Positions 1 to 9,754 of a stretch of 64,000 nucleotides of DNA are shown here, in pieces. Every line of letters starts with the position of its first letter. Within the stretch, counting starts at the first letter, position 1. The translations under genes and the position numbers were made by a program. Source of the DNA: Streptomyces sp. DH-12 (GTDB taxonomy: Bacteria; Actinomycetota; Actinomycetes; Streptomycetales; Streptomycetaceae). The notes beneath the pieces are model-generated. The model saw only the letters and a list, made by a program, of their open reading frames with translations, did no database searches and was not told the DNA's origin. Where the stretch lies: the NCBI RefSeq assembly GCF_002899455.1, contig NZ_PPFB01000001.1, positions 5,431,001 to 5,495,000 on the forward strand, given 5' to 3'.

Positions 1-1182
1 TGGCAGCGCTGCACCGACCGGCCGCCCCCGATGACCGACGAGGTCCTCGCCGAGGCCCGCCGCGGGGTGCACCTGGCCCATCTCGCCCAGATGGACACCG
101 AACTGGACGACTGGCAGACCCCGCAGGCCCAGCACAAGCTGCGCCTGGTCTCCGCGACCTACGAGCCGGGCCTGCCGCAGGTCTGCCGCCCGCCGGGCCT
201 GCTCTGGACGTTCGCCGTGCTGCTCACCGGCGACATGGACCGGCTGCGCGAGGTGGTCGACGCGGCGATCCGGACCTGCCGCGAGACGCCCGGCTTCGAG
301 TGGGAGCTGGCCTGCAACCTCCAGATGCGCGCCAACTTCCTCGCCAACCGCAGCGACTGGGCCGGCGACGCCCGCCGCGACGCCGACGAGGCCCTGGAGA
401 TCCACCGGCGGCTCGGCGACACCTGGGGCACCGCCGAGGCGCTCTCCGCGCGCGGCGAGGCCCGGGAACGCGCGGGCGCCCACCGGGAGGCCGCCGCCGA
501 CTACGAGGCGGCCATCGAACACGCCGAACGCCTCGGCGCCCGCTCCCACAGCGCCGTGCTCACCGCCAAGCTCGGCGACGCGCTGATCGAGGCGGGGGAC
601 ACCGAGCGCGGCGAACGGCTGCTGCGCGAGGTCATCGACAGCACCCGCGGCCGGCACGTCGAGGCCCTGCCCGCCGCCCGGCTGTTCCTCGTCGGCTGGC
701 TCTCCGTGACCGGCCGCACCGCGGAGGCCCGCGAGCATCTGCGGGCGCTGCGCGAGGAGTTCCGCATCGCGCACTACGTCGTCTTCGACGCGTTCATCCT
801 CGGCGCCGAGGGTTTCCTCGAGGTGGCCGACGGACACGACGAGCGGGGGCTCGTCGTCATCCGGCGGGCGATCGAGCAGGCGAGCGACCCGCTGTCCGCC
901 GCCATGGTCCCGCACATGCGCTCCGCGTACATCACCCTGGCCGCCGTCGCCCTCGCCGGACTCGACGGCGGCCGGCACGCCCGGGACGCGGCCCGCTGCC
1001 TGGGCGCCGCCGACGCCTGGCTCCCCGGGGGACACCGCGCGAACCTCGCGGAGCGCACCGCGCGCGCCCGCGCCGAGGCCCGTATCCGGAAGGTGCTCGA
1101 CGAGGCCGCGTTCGAGGCCGCGTACGCCGAGGGCGGCGGCCTCTCCCCGGAGGAGGCCGTCGCCCTGCTCGAACCGGCGTGA
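1..1182 (+). CDS. C-terminal part of a large BTAD/AfsR- or LuxR-type regulator (5' end outside window)
   Basis: The reading frame is open from base 1, so the gene continues to the left; an ATG at 31 is internal. The visible 393 residues are alpha-helical, Ala/Glu/Arg rich and built of TPR-like units (for example around AEALSARGEARERAGAHREA and the following helix pairs). This is the usual C-terminal half of large Streptomyces regulators that combine a DNA-binding or BTAD domain, an NB-ARC ATPase and TPRs. No catalytic motif or DNA-binding domain is visible in this part. The family call is inference from architecture; a MalT-like LuxR regulator is the main alternative. It is convergent with the ABC exporter, with only 25 bases between the stop codons. 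Confidence 0.6.
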   Translation, partial: WQRCTDRPPPMTDEVLAEARRGVHLAHLAQMDTELDDWQTPQAQHKLRLVSATYEPGLPQVCRPPGLLWTFAVLLTGDMDRLREVVDAAIRTCRETPGFEWELACNLQMRANFLANRSDWAGDARRDADEALEIHRRLGDTWGTAEALSARGEARERAGAHREAAADYEAAIEHAERLGARSHSAVLTAKLGDALIEAGDTERGERLLREVIDSTRGRHVEALPAARLFLVGWLSVTGRTAEAREHLRALREEFRIAHYVVFDAFILGAEGFLEVADGHDERGLVVIRRAIEQASDPLSAAMVPHMRSAYITLAAVALAGLDGGRHARDAARCLGAADAWLPGGHRANLAERTARARAEARIRKVLDEAAFEAAYAEGGGLSPEEAVALLEPA

Positions 1183-1207
1183 CCGGGACCCCGCACGGGG
1201 CGCGTGA

Positions 1208-2028
1208 TCAGGTCTTCGTACGGAACTTGTGGATGGCGACCGGCGCCATCACCGCCGTGATCCCCACGGACCAGGCCAGCGTCATCCACAGGTCGTGGGC
1301 GACCGGCCCGCCCACCATCAGTCCGCGGGCGGCGTCGGCCAGCGCGGACAGCGGGTTGTACTCGGTGAAGCTCTGCAGCCAGCCCGGCATCGACTGCGTC
1401 GGCGCGAAGATGGACGAGCCGAACTGCAGCGGCATCAGCACCAGGAAACCCATCGCCTGCACCGACTGGGCGTTCCTCATCACCACGCCCAGCGTGAGGA
1501 AGATCCACATCAGCGCGGAGCCGAACACCGTGGACAGCCCCACGGCGGCGAACAGCCCCGGCCAGTCGGTGATGTCGAACCCGACCAGCACACCGACGAC
1601 CAGCAGGATCGCCGTGGCGATCAGCATCCGCACCAGCTCGACGGAGATCTTCGCGAACAGCACCGAGCCGCGCCCGATGGGCAGCGACCGGAAGCGGTCC
1701 ATCACCCCGGTGTGGAAGTCCTGGTTGAACCCGGTGCCCACCCCCTGGGCCATGTTCATGCCCATCATGGCCATCAGGCCGGGCACGATGTACTGCACGT
1801 ACGCCTCCTGCCCGCCGCCCAGGGCCTGTCCGATCGAGCCGCCGAAGACGTACACGAACAGCAGGGTGAAGACGACCGGGAAGAGCACGGCGTCGAACAT
1901 CGACTCCGGGTCCTGCCGGATCCACAGCAGGTTGCGGCGCACCAGCGCCCCGGTGTGACGCAGATGGGCCCGCGGCGAGATCCGCGCGTCCGAGCGGACG
2001 CCGGCGGCGGGAGCGGCGGTGGCGGCGC

Positions 2029-2032
<4 letters not shown>
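1208..2032 (-). CDS. ABC-2 type exporter permease, DrrB-like
   Basis: The 274-residue integral membrane protein has about six hydrophobic segments (starting near residue 40 with the run LFPVVFTLLFVYVFGGS) and the ABC-2 permease signature region before the last helices. It forms the membrane half of a DrrA/DrrB-type multidrug or lipid exporter. Its ATG overlaps the stop codon of the upstream ATPase gene by 4 bp (ATGA), so the two are translationally coupled. This start was chosen for that overlap; a longer frame runs further upstream but is antisense-like noise. The substrate cannot be read from sequence; the daunorubicin label is a family name only. Confidence 0.88.
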
Positions 2033-3057
<1,025 letters not shown>

Positions 3058-3158
3058 GCCAGCGACGATCCCAGGGGCCGCCGACAGAGCCCCGACAGAC
3101 CGCCGACACCCCGCCGACATGCCTGCGCGCACCGTGCCGGCGGGGTGCCGCGGACAAG

Positions 3159-3198
3159 GCGACGGCCCGCCGACGGGGGAGGATCGGCGGGCCGTCGC
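3159..3198 (-). terminator. Terminator of panB
   Basis: A perfect 15-bp inverted repeat (3159-3173 with 3184-3198, 10-nt loop) lies 38 bp past the panB stop on the minus strand. Like most Streptomyces terminators it lacks a long U tract. Confidence 0.75.
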
Positions 3199-3235
3199 GG
3201 TGGTGCGGCAGTGGCTCACGGCACCCGGGCGCGGG

Positions 3236-4111
3236 TCAGTGCACGGAGTGCTCCTCCTGCGGGAAGGACCCGGCGACCACGTCCTCGGCGAACGCCTTCG
3301 CCGCCCCGGTCATCACGTCCCGCAGGTTCGCGTACTGCTTGACGAACTTCGGCACCCGGCCGCCGGTCAGCCCGAGCATGTCGGTCCACACCAGCACCTG
3401 GGCGTCCGTCTGCGGCCCGGCGCCGATCCCGACCGTCGGGATGTGCAGCGTCCGGGTCACCTCGGCGGCCAGCTCGGCCGGCACCAGCTCCAGGACCACC
3501 GCGAAGGCGCCCGCGTCCTGCACGGCCTTGGCGTCCCGCAGCAGCTGCTGGGCGGCCTCCTCGCCGCGGCCCTGCACCCGGTAGCCCATGGCGTTCACCG
3601 ACTGCGGGGTCAGCCCGATGTGGGCCATCACGGGGATGCCGGACTCCACCAGCAGCTCGATCTGCCGGTGCGAGCGTTCGCCGCCCTCCAGCTTCACGGC
3701 GCCGACGCCGGCCTCCTTCACCAGGCGGGTCGCCGAGCGCAGCGCCTGCACCGGACCCTCCTGGTAGGAGCCGAAGGGCAGGTCGCCGACGATCAGGGCG
3801 CGCGAGGTGCCCCGGACGACGGCGGAGGCCAGCAGGGTCATCTCGTCGAGGGTGACGGGCACGGTGGTGTCGTACCCGAGGTGGCAGTTGCCCGCGGAGT
3901 CGCCGACCAGCATCACCGGGATGCCGGCCTCGTCGAACACGGACGCGGTCATCGCGTCGTACGCGGTGAGCATGGGCCACTTCTCGCCCCGCTCCTTGGC
4001 GAGGGCGATGTCCCGGACAGTGATGCGGCGCGTGCTCTTGCCCCCGTACAGCGTCTTGCCGCCGGAGGAGGGACCGGGCGTCCCGGTCTGGGCAGCCGAA
4101 AGCTGCGTCAT
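3236..4111 (-). CDS. panB: 3-methyl-2-oxobutanoate hydroxymethyltransferase (PanB)
   Basis: PanB transfers a hydroxymethyl group from 5,10-methylene-tetrahydrofolate to alpha-ketoisovalerate to make ketopantoate, the first committed step of pantothenate and CoA synthesis, in the cytosol. The 291-residue protein has the family landmarks: TAYDAMTA, the metal-ligand region LVGDSAGN, GSYQ, VKLEGG, MAHIGLTPQ and the catalytic-glutamate region VVLELVP, then GIGAGP. About 35 N-terminal residues before RRITVRDI are a Streptomyces-type extension. ATG 4111 was chosen over a farther GTG because the longer leader is not PanB-like. It is monocistronic, with a terminator after it and a divergent MFS gene upstream. 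Confidence 0.95.
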   Translation of the reverse strand: MTQLSAAQTGTPGPSSGGKTLYGGKSTRRITVRDIALAKERGEKWPMLTAYDAMTASVFDEAGIPVMLVGDSAGNCHLGYDTTVPVTLDEMTLLASAVVRGTSRALIVGDLPFGSYQEGPVQALRSATRLVKEAGVGAVKLEGGERSHRQIELLVESGIPVMAHIGLTPQSVNAMGYRVQGRGEEAAQQLLRDAKAVQDAGAFAVVLELVPAELAAEVTRTLHIPTVGIGAGPQTDAQVLVWTDMLGLTGGRVPKFVKQYANLRDVMTGAAKAFAEDVVAGSFPQEEHSVH

Positions 4112-4274
4112 GGATCCGTCTCCCAACACGTCATCTCGAGGCGCCCTGACGGCGTCCCCGGACCACGTCCATGGTGGCACCTCCGCCGGACGAGGGCCAG
4201 AGGCTCCTGCGTGAACCGCGTCCCGCCGTGCCGTACTGCGCCGGACGGCCCAACGCGGTGCAATGTCGGGGCAT

Positions 4275-4316
4275 GTATCGGGGGTACCGTCCGATACGAG
4301 ACGGTTCCGTATCGGA
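4275..4316. promoter_or_regulatory. Triple half-site operator before the MFS exporter
   Basis: Three copies of one half-site occur in alternating orientation: GTATCGG at 4275-4281, CCGATAC at 4291-4297 and GTATCGG at 4309-4315. The last two extend to a perfect 9-bp inverted repeat, TCCGATACG (4290-4298) with CGTATCGGA (4308-4316), and a 9-nt spacer. The array ends 19 bp before the ATG of the exporter, where a repressor would block transcription. A TetR- or MarR-type repressor is the likely reader, but no such gene is adjacent. Confidence 0.6.
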
Positions 4317-4334
4317 TGTCCCTAGGGTGACCGC

Positions 4335-5936
4335 ATGATCTCTCCCGCCGCCCCCGCCCGCCGGGTCCCGGAGGCCGTCCACCGCCGTCGCTGGGCCGTC
4401 CTCGGCGTGCTGATGATGAGCGTGCTGATCGTCGTCCTGGACAACTCGATCCTGAACGTCGCCCTCAAGACGATCTCGACGCCCGCCCCCACCGGTCTCG
4501 GCGCCACGCAGAGCGAGCTGGAGTGGGCGATCAACTCCTACACCCTGGTCTTCGCCGGCCTGCTGTTCACCGCGGGGCTCCTCGGCGACCGGCTGGGCCG
4601 CAAGAAGGTGCTGGTCGGCGGGCTGGCGGTGTTCGGCGCGGGCTCGGCGCTCGCCGCGTTCTCCGGCACCCCGGCCGAGCTGATCGGCTTCCGCGCGGTG
4701 ATGGGGCTGGGCGGCGCGTTCGTCATGCCGGCCACCCTGGCGGTGCTGATGAACGTCTTCGAGCGGGACGAGCAGCCCAAGGCCATCGGCATCTGGGCGG
4801 GCGGCGTGGGCCTGGCCATCGCCGTCGGCCCGATCACCGGCGGGCTGCTGCTGGAGCACTTCTGGTGGGGCTCGGTCTTCCTGGTCAACGTCCCGATCGT
4901 GGCCCTCGGCATCGGCCTGATGCTGTGGCTGGTGCCGGACTCCCGCGACCCGGACCCCGGCCGGATCGACCCGCTGGGCGTGCTGCTGTCGGTGACGGGC
5001 CTGGTCCTGCTGGTCTACGGCATCATCGAGGGCGGCCGGCTCGCCGACTTCGGCGACCCCGTGGTGCTGGGCGCCATCGGCGGCGGACTCGCCGTCCTCA
5101 CCGCGTTCGTGGTGGCCGAGAAGCGCAGCGACCACCCGTCCGTCGACATGGACTGCTTCCGCGACAAGGCGTTCTCCGCGGCGGTCGCCGCCATCGCGCT
5201 GGTCTTCTTCGCGCTGATGGGCGTGACCTTCTTCGCGGTCTTCTACCTCCAGAGCGTGCGCGGCCACTCACCGCTGGAGACCGGTCTGCTGATGCTGCCG
5301 CTGGCCGTCGCGCAGACGGTGCTCGCCCCGCGCGCCCGGCTGCTGGTGGACCGCTTCGGCAACAAGGCCACCACCACCGCGGGACTCGTGGTCCTCGCGG
5401 CGACGCTGGCCGCGTTCGCCGCGCTGGACGCGCACACCCCGATCTGGCTCCTCGAGGTGGTCCTCTTCCTGATGGGCGCGGGCATGGCGCACGTGATGAC
5501 GCCGGTCAGCGTGGTCGTCATGCAGGCGCTGCCCCGTGAGAAGGCCGGCTCCGCCTCCGCGCTCAGCAACACCTTCCGGCAGGTCGGCGGCGCCTTCGGC
5601 ATCGCCGTCCTCGGCTCGGTGCTGTCCACCGCCTACCGCGGCGCCGTCCGCGACGACCTGGGCGTGCTGCCGCCCGCCGCACGGCACGCGGCCGGCGAGT
5701 CCGTCGAGGCCACCCTGGCCGTCGCCGAGCGGCTGGGCCCGCGCGCCGACGCCCTGGCCGCCGCGGCCCACGCCGCCTTCCTGCACGCCATGCACGTCAC
5801 CGCGCTGTGGAGCGCCGGGATCGCGGTGCTGGGCGCGGTCGTCGTCGCCGTGTTCCTGCCGGGACGCGGGGCCGCGCCCGGCGGTGCGGAACGGGAGGAG
5901 CGGCCGGTGCCCGCGGCGGAGTCCGCCGGCGGCTGA
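4335..5936 (+). CDS. MFS drug exporter, DHA2 (14-TMS, EmrB/QacA) family
   Basis: A 533-residue proton-coupled exporter of the inner membrane. About 14 hydrophobic segments are visible. Family markers are the first-helix motif LDNSILNVAL, the motif-A region GLLGDRLGRKKVLVGG and the TM5 antiporter motif around GVGLAIAVGPITGGLLLE. The C-terminus ends in a charged cytosolic tail. The gene stands alone, divergent from panB, and is preceded by a conspicuous inverted-repeat operator, so it is probably induced by its substrate through a repressor encoded elsewhere. The substrate is unknown; antibiotics or toxic endogenous metabolites are the usual ones. Confidence 0.88.
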   Translation: MISPAAPARRVPEAVHRRRWAVLGVLMMSVLIVVLDNSILNVALKTISTPAPTGLGATQSELEWAINSYTLVFAGLLFTAGLLGDRLGRKKVLVGGLAVFGAGSALAAFSGTPAELIGFRAVMGLGGAFVMPATLAVLMNVFERDEQPKAIGIWAGGVGLAIAVGPITGGLLLEHFWWGSVFLVNVPIVALGIGLMLWLVPDSRDPDPGRIDPLGVLLSVTGLVLLVYGIIEGGRLADFGDPVVLGAIGGGLAVLTAFVVAEKRSDHPSVDMDCFRDKAFSAAVAAIALVFFALMGVTFFAVFYLQSVRGHSPLETGLLMLPLAVAQTVLAPRARLLVDRFGNKATTTAGLVVLAATLAAFAALDAHTPIWLLEVVLFLMGAGMAHVMTPVSVVVMQALPREKAGSASALSNTFRQVGGAFGIAVLGSVLSTAYRGAVRDDLGVLPPAARHAAGESVEATLAVAERLGPRADALAAAAHAAFLHAMHVTALWSAGIAVLGAVVVAVFLPGRGAAPGGAEREERPVPAAESAGG

Positions 5937-6128
5937 CCCCGGTCGTTCCGTGCGCGTTTCGTCACAGACGCCGCCCCGGTCACCCGGTTCCGGAACTGCC
6001 CGCGCGGCCCCGCACGTCCTCGCTCCCGTACGGTCGCCCGGGCGGCGGCGAGAAAGGAACCGATCATCCCCTAGTGTCTTACGCACACGGGGGGCGACGG
6101 TGTGCACGGCAGGTTGTGAGGCGGCGGT

Positions 6129-7178
6129 ATGGCGCAGCAGGCGTACATGACGGAGACGGACGACGGGCGCGAGGGCCCCCGGATCCCGGCTTCCCGGCTG
6201 CGGCGCCTGACGGATCGTCTGGGCGCCCTGCGGAGCGACCGCGGCATCTGGCGCCGGGGCTGGGTGGTGGCCGTCTGCGCGCTCCTGCTGGCGCTGGTCA
6301 TGCTGGCCCACGCGCACATCCCGAACGCCATCGGCAACCTGGGCAGCCTCGTCGAGACGTTCCTGCCCTGGCTGGGCCTGTTCGTGCCGGTGCTGCTCCT
6401 CCTGGCCCTCGTCCGCCGCTCGGCGACGGCGCTGATCGCCACGGTGCTGCCCGTGGCCGTGTGGCTGAACCTCTTCGGCGGCCTGCTCACCGACAAGAAC
6501 GCCCCCGGCGGCGACCTGACGGTGGCCACGCACAACGTCAACGCCGAGAACCCGGACCCGTCCGGCACCGCCCGTGACGTGGCCGCCGCGGGCGCGGACG
6601 TGCTGGCGCTGGAAGAGCTGAAGGCCTCCGAGGTGCCCGCCTACCGGGCGGCGCTCTCGGAGACGTACGAGTACCACGCGGTGGTCGGCACCGTCGGCCT
6701 GTGGAGCAAGTACCCGCTCAGCGACGTGAGGCCGGTGGACATCCGGCTGGGCTGGAAGCGGGCGATGCGCGCCACGGTGGACGCGCCGGCCGGCCGGGTC
6801 GCGGTGTACGTCGCCCATCTGCCGTCGGTGCGGGTGAAGCTGGAGGCCGGTTTCACGGCCCGGCAGCGCGACAAGAGCGCCGACGCGCTGGGGGAGGCCA
6901 TCGCGGACGAGCCGCTGGAGAGCGTGGTCCTGCTCGGTGACCTGAACGGCACGATGAACGACCGCTCCCTGAAGGCGGTCACCTCGCAGATGCGCTCCAC
7001 GCAGGGCGCGGCGGGCAGCGGCTTCGGGTTCAGCTGGCCGGCGTCGTTCCCGATGGCGCGGATCGACCAGATCCTGGTCCGGGGCGCCGAGCCGGAGAGC
7101 TCCTGGACGCTGCCGCCGACGGCGAGCGACCACCTGCCGATAGCGGCACGGGTGCGGGTCATCGGCTCGTCGGACTGA
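6129..7178 (+). CDS. Membrane-anchored endonuclease/exonuclease/phosphatase-family protein
   Basis: A 349-residue protein with three predicted TM segments in the first 120 residues and an EEP-fold hydrolase domain from about residue 130. Visible EEP motifs are THNVNAENPD, the metal-binding LEELKASEV, GDLNGTMND and the terminal SDHLPIAARV. Such proteins probably hydrolyse phosphodiesters or phospho-head-groups outside the membrane; the substrate is unknown. The ATG at 6129 follows GAGGCGGCGGT; an alternative ATG at 6147 would remove six residues. It is convergent with nadE, and a strong stem-loop separates them. Confidence 0.82.
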   Translation: MAQQAYMTETDDGREGPRIPASRLRRLTDRLGALRSDRGIWRRGWVVAVCALLLALVMLAHAHIPNAIGNLGSLVETFLPWLGLFVPVLLLLALVRRSATALIATVLPVAVWLNLFGGLLTDKNAPGGDLTVATHNVNAENPDPSGTARDVAAAGADVLALEELKASEVPAYRAALSETYEYHAVVGTVGLWSKYPLSDVRPVDIRLGWKRAMRATVDAPAGRVAVYVAHLPSVRVKLEAGFTARQRDKSADALGEAIADEPLESVVLLGDLNGTMNDRSLKAVTSQMRSTQGAAGSGFGFSWPASFPMARIDQILVRGAEPESSWTLPPTASDHLPIAARVRVIGSSD

Positions 7179-7219
7179 CCCGCGGGTCCGGAGCCGGATC
7201 AGGACCCGGACCCGGACGC

Positions 7220-7265
7220 ACGACGGCGGGCGGGGCGCGGCACGCCGCACCCCGCCCGCCGTCGT
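7220..7265. terminator. Bidirectional terminator between the EEP gene and nadE
   Basis: A perfect 16-bp stem (7220-7235 with 7250-7265, 14-nt loop) sits between two convergent genes, so it can serve both. Confidence 0.85.
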
Positions 7266-7276
7266 CGCACCGGACC

Positions 7277-9043
7277 TCACACCTTCGGCGGCAGCCCCTC
7301 GCGCCAGCCGTTGGTGAGGGGCAGGCGGCGGTCCTTGCCGAAGCCCTTCGGGGAGATCTTGGTGCCCGGCGGGTACTGGCGCCGCTTGTACTCCGCCCGG
7401 TCCACCATCCGCAGCGTCCGCTCGACCAGCTCGCGGTCGTAGCCGGCCTCGACGATCTCGTCCGCGCCCTTGTCCTGGTCCACGTACAGCGCCAGGATCC
7501 CGTCCAGCACCGGGTAGTCCGGCAGCGAGTCGGTGTCCACCTGGCCCGGCCGCAGCTCGGCGCTCGGCGGCTTGGAGATCGAGTTCTCCGGGATCGGCGG
7601 CGTCTCGCCCCGCTCCTCGGCCGCGCGGTTGCGCCACCGCGCCAGCCGGAACACCAGGGTCTTGTAGACGTCCTTGATCGGCCCGTACGCGCCGACCGAG
7701 TCGCCGTACAGCGTCGAGTAGCCCACCGCCAGCTCGGACTTGTTGCCCGGGGCCAGGACGATGTGGCCCTCCTGGTTGGAGAGGGCCATCAGCATCGTGC
7801 CGCGCAGCCGCGACTGGAGGTTCTCCTCCGCCAGGCCGGTCAGCTCCAGCGATCCCATGTACGCGTCGAACATCGGCTCGATCGCGACCGTGCGGTAGTT
7901 CAGCCCGGTGCGCCGCGCCAGCTCCGCCGCGTCGCTCCTCGAGTGGTCGGAGGAGTACTTCGACGGCATGGAGACGCCGTACACGTTCTCCGGGCCCACC
8001 GCGTCGCAGGCGATCGCGGCGACCAGCGCCGAGTCGATGCCGCCGGACAGCCCGATCAGCACCGACCGGAAGCCGTTCTTCCGTACGTACGCCCGCAGGC
8101 CCACGACCAGCGCGGCGTACACCTCCGCGTCGTCGTCGAGCCGCTCCGCGCAGCCGCCGGTGTGCTCGGGTTCGTACGCCGGGACCGGGTCCTCGGACAG
8201 CACGACCCGCTCGATGCGCAGCCCGTCGTCCACCACGCCCTCCGGCGCGTCGGCCGCCGCGGCCGGCAGGTCCAGGTCGACCACCAGGCACGTCTCGGAG
8301 AACTGCGGCGCACGCGCCACGACCTCGCCGTCCGCGCCGACGACGATCGAGTCCCCGTCGAAGACCAGGTCGTCCTGACCGCCCGTCATCGCCAGGTAGG
8401 CGGTGGTGCAGCCGGCCTCCTGCGCCCGCTTGCGCACCAGCTCCAGCCGTGTGTCGTCCTTGTCCCGCTCGTACGGCGAGGCGTTGACCGACAGCAGCAG
8501 CCCGGCCCGCGCCGAGCGCGCCGCCGGCACCCGGCCGCCGTCCTGCCACAGGTCCTCGCAGATGGCCAGGGCGACGTCCACCCCGTGCACCCGCACCACC
8601 GGCAGGGTGTCGCCGGGCACGAAGTACCGGAACTCGTCGAAGACGCCGTAGTTCGGCAGGTGGTGCTTGGCGAAGCTCAGCGCCACCCCACCCCGGTGCA
8701 GCACGGCCGCCGCGTTGCGCGGGGCGCCCGCGGGCTGCCCGTACTTCGGCTGGGCGGTGGCGCTGCGGTCCAGGTAGCCGACGACCACCGGCAGGTCGCC
8801 GAGGCCCTCGTCGGCGAGGCGCGCGGCGAGGGCGCGCAGGGACGCCCGGGAGGCCTCCACGAAGGACGACCGAAGGGCGAGGTCCTCGACGGGATAGCCG
8901 GTCAGCGCCATCTCCGGGAACGCCACGAGGTGCGCCCCCTGCTCGGCGGACTGCCGGGTCCGGCGGACGATCGTTTCCGCGTTGCCGGCGAGATCGCCGA
9001 CGCTCGAGTCGATCTGATTCAGGGCGAGTCGTAGTTGAGGCAC
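7277..9043 (-). CDS. nadE: Glutamine-dependent NAD+ synthase
   Basis: Converts nicotinic acid adenine dinucleotide to NAD+ using ATP and glutamine. The 588-residue protein has the two-domain form. The N-terminal nitrilase-type glutaminase carries a Glu-Lys-Cys triad: Glu44 in FPEMALTGYP, Lys126 in FAKHHLPNYG and Cys162 in ALAICEDLW. The C-terminal synthetase carries the PP-loop SGGIDSAL at 333-340. Length fits the family. The start is GTG at 9043. A consensus-like -10 (TACACT) ends 7 nt before it and there is no Shine-Dalgarno sequence, so the mRNA looks leaderless. Housekeeping gene. Confidence 0.96.
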   Translation of the reverse strand: MPQLRLALNQIDSSVGDLAGNAETIVRRTRQSAEQGAHLVAFPEMALTGYPVEDLALRSSFVEASRASLRALAARLADEGLGDLPVVVGYLDRSATAQPKYGQPAGAPRNAAAVLHRGGVALSFAKHHLPNYGVFDEFRYFVPGDTLPVVRVHGVDVALAICEDLWQDGGRVPAARSARAGLLLSVNASPYERDKDDTRLELVRKRAQEAGCTTAYLAMTGGQDDLVFDGDSIVVGADGEVVARAPQFSETCLVVDLDLPAAAADAPEGVVDDGLRIERVVLSEDPVPAYEPEHTGGCAERLDDDAEVYAALVVGLRAYVRKNGFRSVLIGLSGGIDSALVAAIACDAVGPENVYGVSMPSKYSSDHSRSDAAELARRTGLNYRTVAIEPMFDAYMGSLELTGLAEENLQSRLRGTMLMALSNQEGHIVLAPGNKSELAVGYSTLYGDSVGAYGPIKDVYKTLVFRLARWRNRAAEERGETPPIPENSISKPPSAELRPGQVDTDSLPDYPVLDGILALYVDQDKGADEIVEAGYDRELVERTLRMVDRAEYKRRQYPPGTKISPKGFGKDRRLPLTNGWREGLPPKV

Positions 9044-9050
9044 GCCGGAC

Positions 9051-9056
9051 AGTGTA
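9051..9056 (-). promoter_or_regulatory. -10 box of a probable leaderless nadE promoter
   Basis: On the minus strand TACACT ends 7 nt before the GTG start. That places the transcription start on or next to the initiation codon. No clear -35 was found. Confidence 0.5.
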
Positions 9057-9127
9057 ATCGTCAGAGCGACGCGATGTGGGGCGCCCGGACCGCGGATCCG
9101 CGGCGACCCGACGCCCGCCTTCGGCCG

Positions 9128-9754
9128 TCACGGCCGCGCGGCCGCTCCCCGCGCCTCCAGCATCCCCGCCATCAGCCGGATCTCCGACTCCTGCCCCTCG
9201 ACCATCCCGCGCGCCAGCCGCTTCCCGGCCGCCACCTCGCAGGCGCGCACACAGCCCTCGGCCATGTGCACACCGCCCCGGTGATGGGCCGTCATCAGCC
9301 GGAGGTAGAACACCTCGGCCCGGCGGCCGTCCAGCCGGCCGAGCCGCGCCATCTCCGCGTCCGTCGCCATGCCCGGCATCAGCGCGCCGTCCCCGCCGGC
9401 CGCCGCGTCGCCCATCCCCATCCAGGTCATGGGCGGATCGGCGGACACCTTGGGCAGCTCCCACAGGTCGAGCCAGCCCAGCAGCATCCCCCGCTGGTTG
9501 GCCTGGGTCTGGGCGATGTCGTAGGCGAGCCGCCGCACCTCCTCGTCGTCGGTGCGGTCGCGCACGACGTACGACATCTCCACGGCCTGCTGGTGGTGCA
9601 CCGCCATGTCCCGGGCGAACCCGGCGTCCGCGGAGTCCGCCGCCGGAGTCGCCCGGCCCTCGTCACCGGCCGCCGTGGCCACCGTCCACCCGGCCGCCGC
9701 GCCGACGGCGAGCACCGCCGCCACCGCCCCGGCGGCCAGGGCGGACCGCCTCAC
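9128..9754 (-). CDS. DUF305 secreted or membrane-anchored protein
   Basis: A 208-residue protein with one N-terminal hydrophobic segment (residues about 5-25) followed by a DUF305 domain. The family's His/Met-rich helices are visible: MAVHHQQAVEM and later MTAHHRGGVHMA. The Met/Asp loop GMGDAAAGGDGALMPGM between them suggests metal binding. DUF305 proteins are ferritin-like in fold and often linked to copper, but the role is not established. The GTG start overlaps the stop of the DUF3105 gene by 4 bp (GTGA), so the pair is translationally coupled and probably acts together at the outer face of the membrane. Confidence 0.85.
   Translation of the reverse strand: MRRSALAAGAVAAVLAVGAAAGWTVATAAGDEGRATPAADSADAGFARDMAVHHQQAVEMSYVVRDRTDDEEVRRLAYDIAQTQANQRGMLLGWLDLWELPKVSADPPMTWMGMGDAAAGGDGALMPGMATDAEMARLGRLDGRRAEVFYLRLMTAHHRGGVHMAEGCVRACEVAAGKRLARGMVEGQESEIRLMAGMLEARGAAARP

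Noticed and set aside
5268..9464. A 1398-codon minus-strand frame spanning three genes
   Set aside because: It crosses the MFS, EEP and nadE genes in frames other than theirs and has no recognisable domain; nadE itself is clearly coding in another frame.
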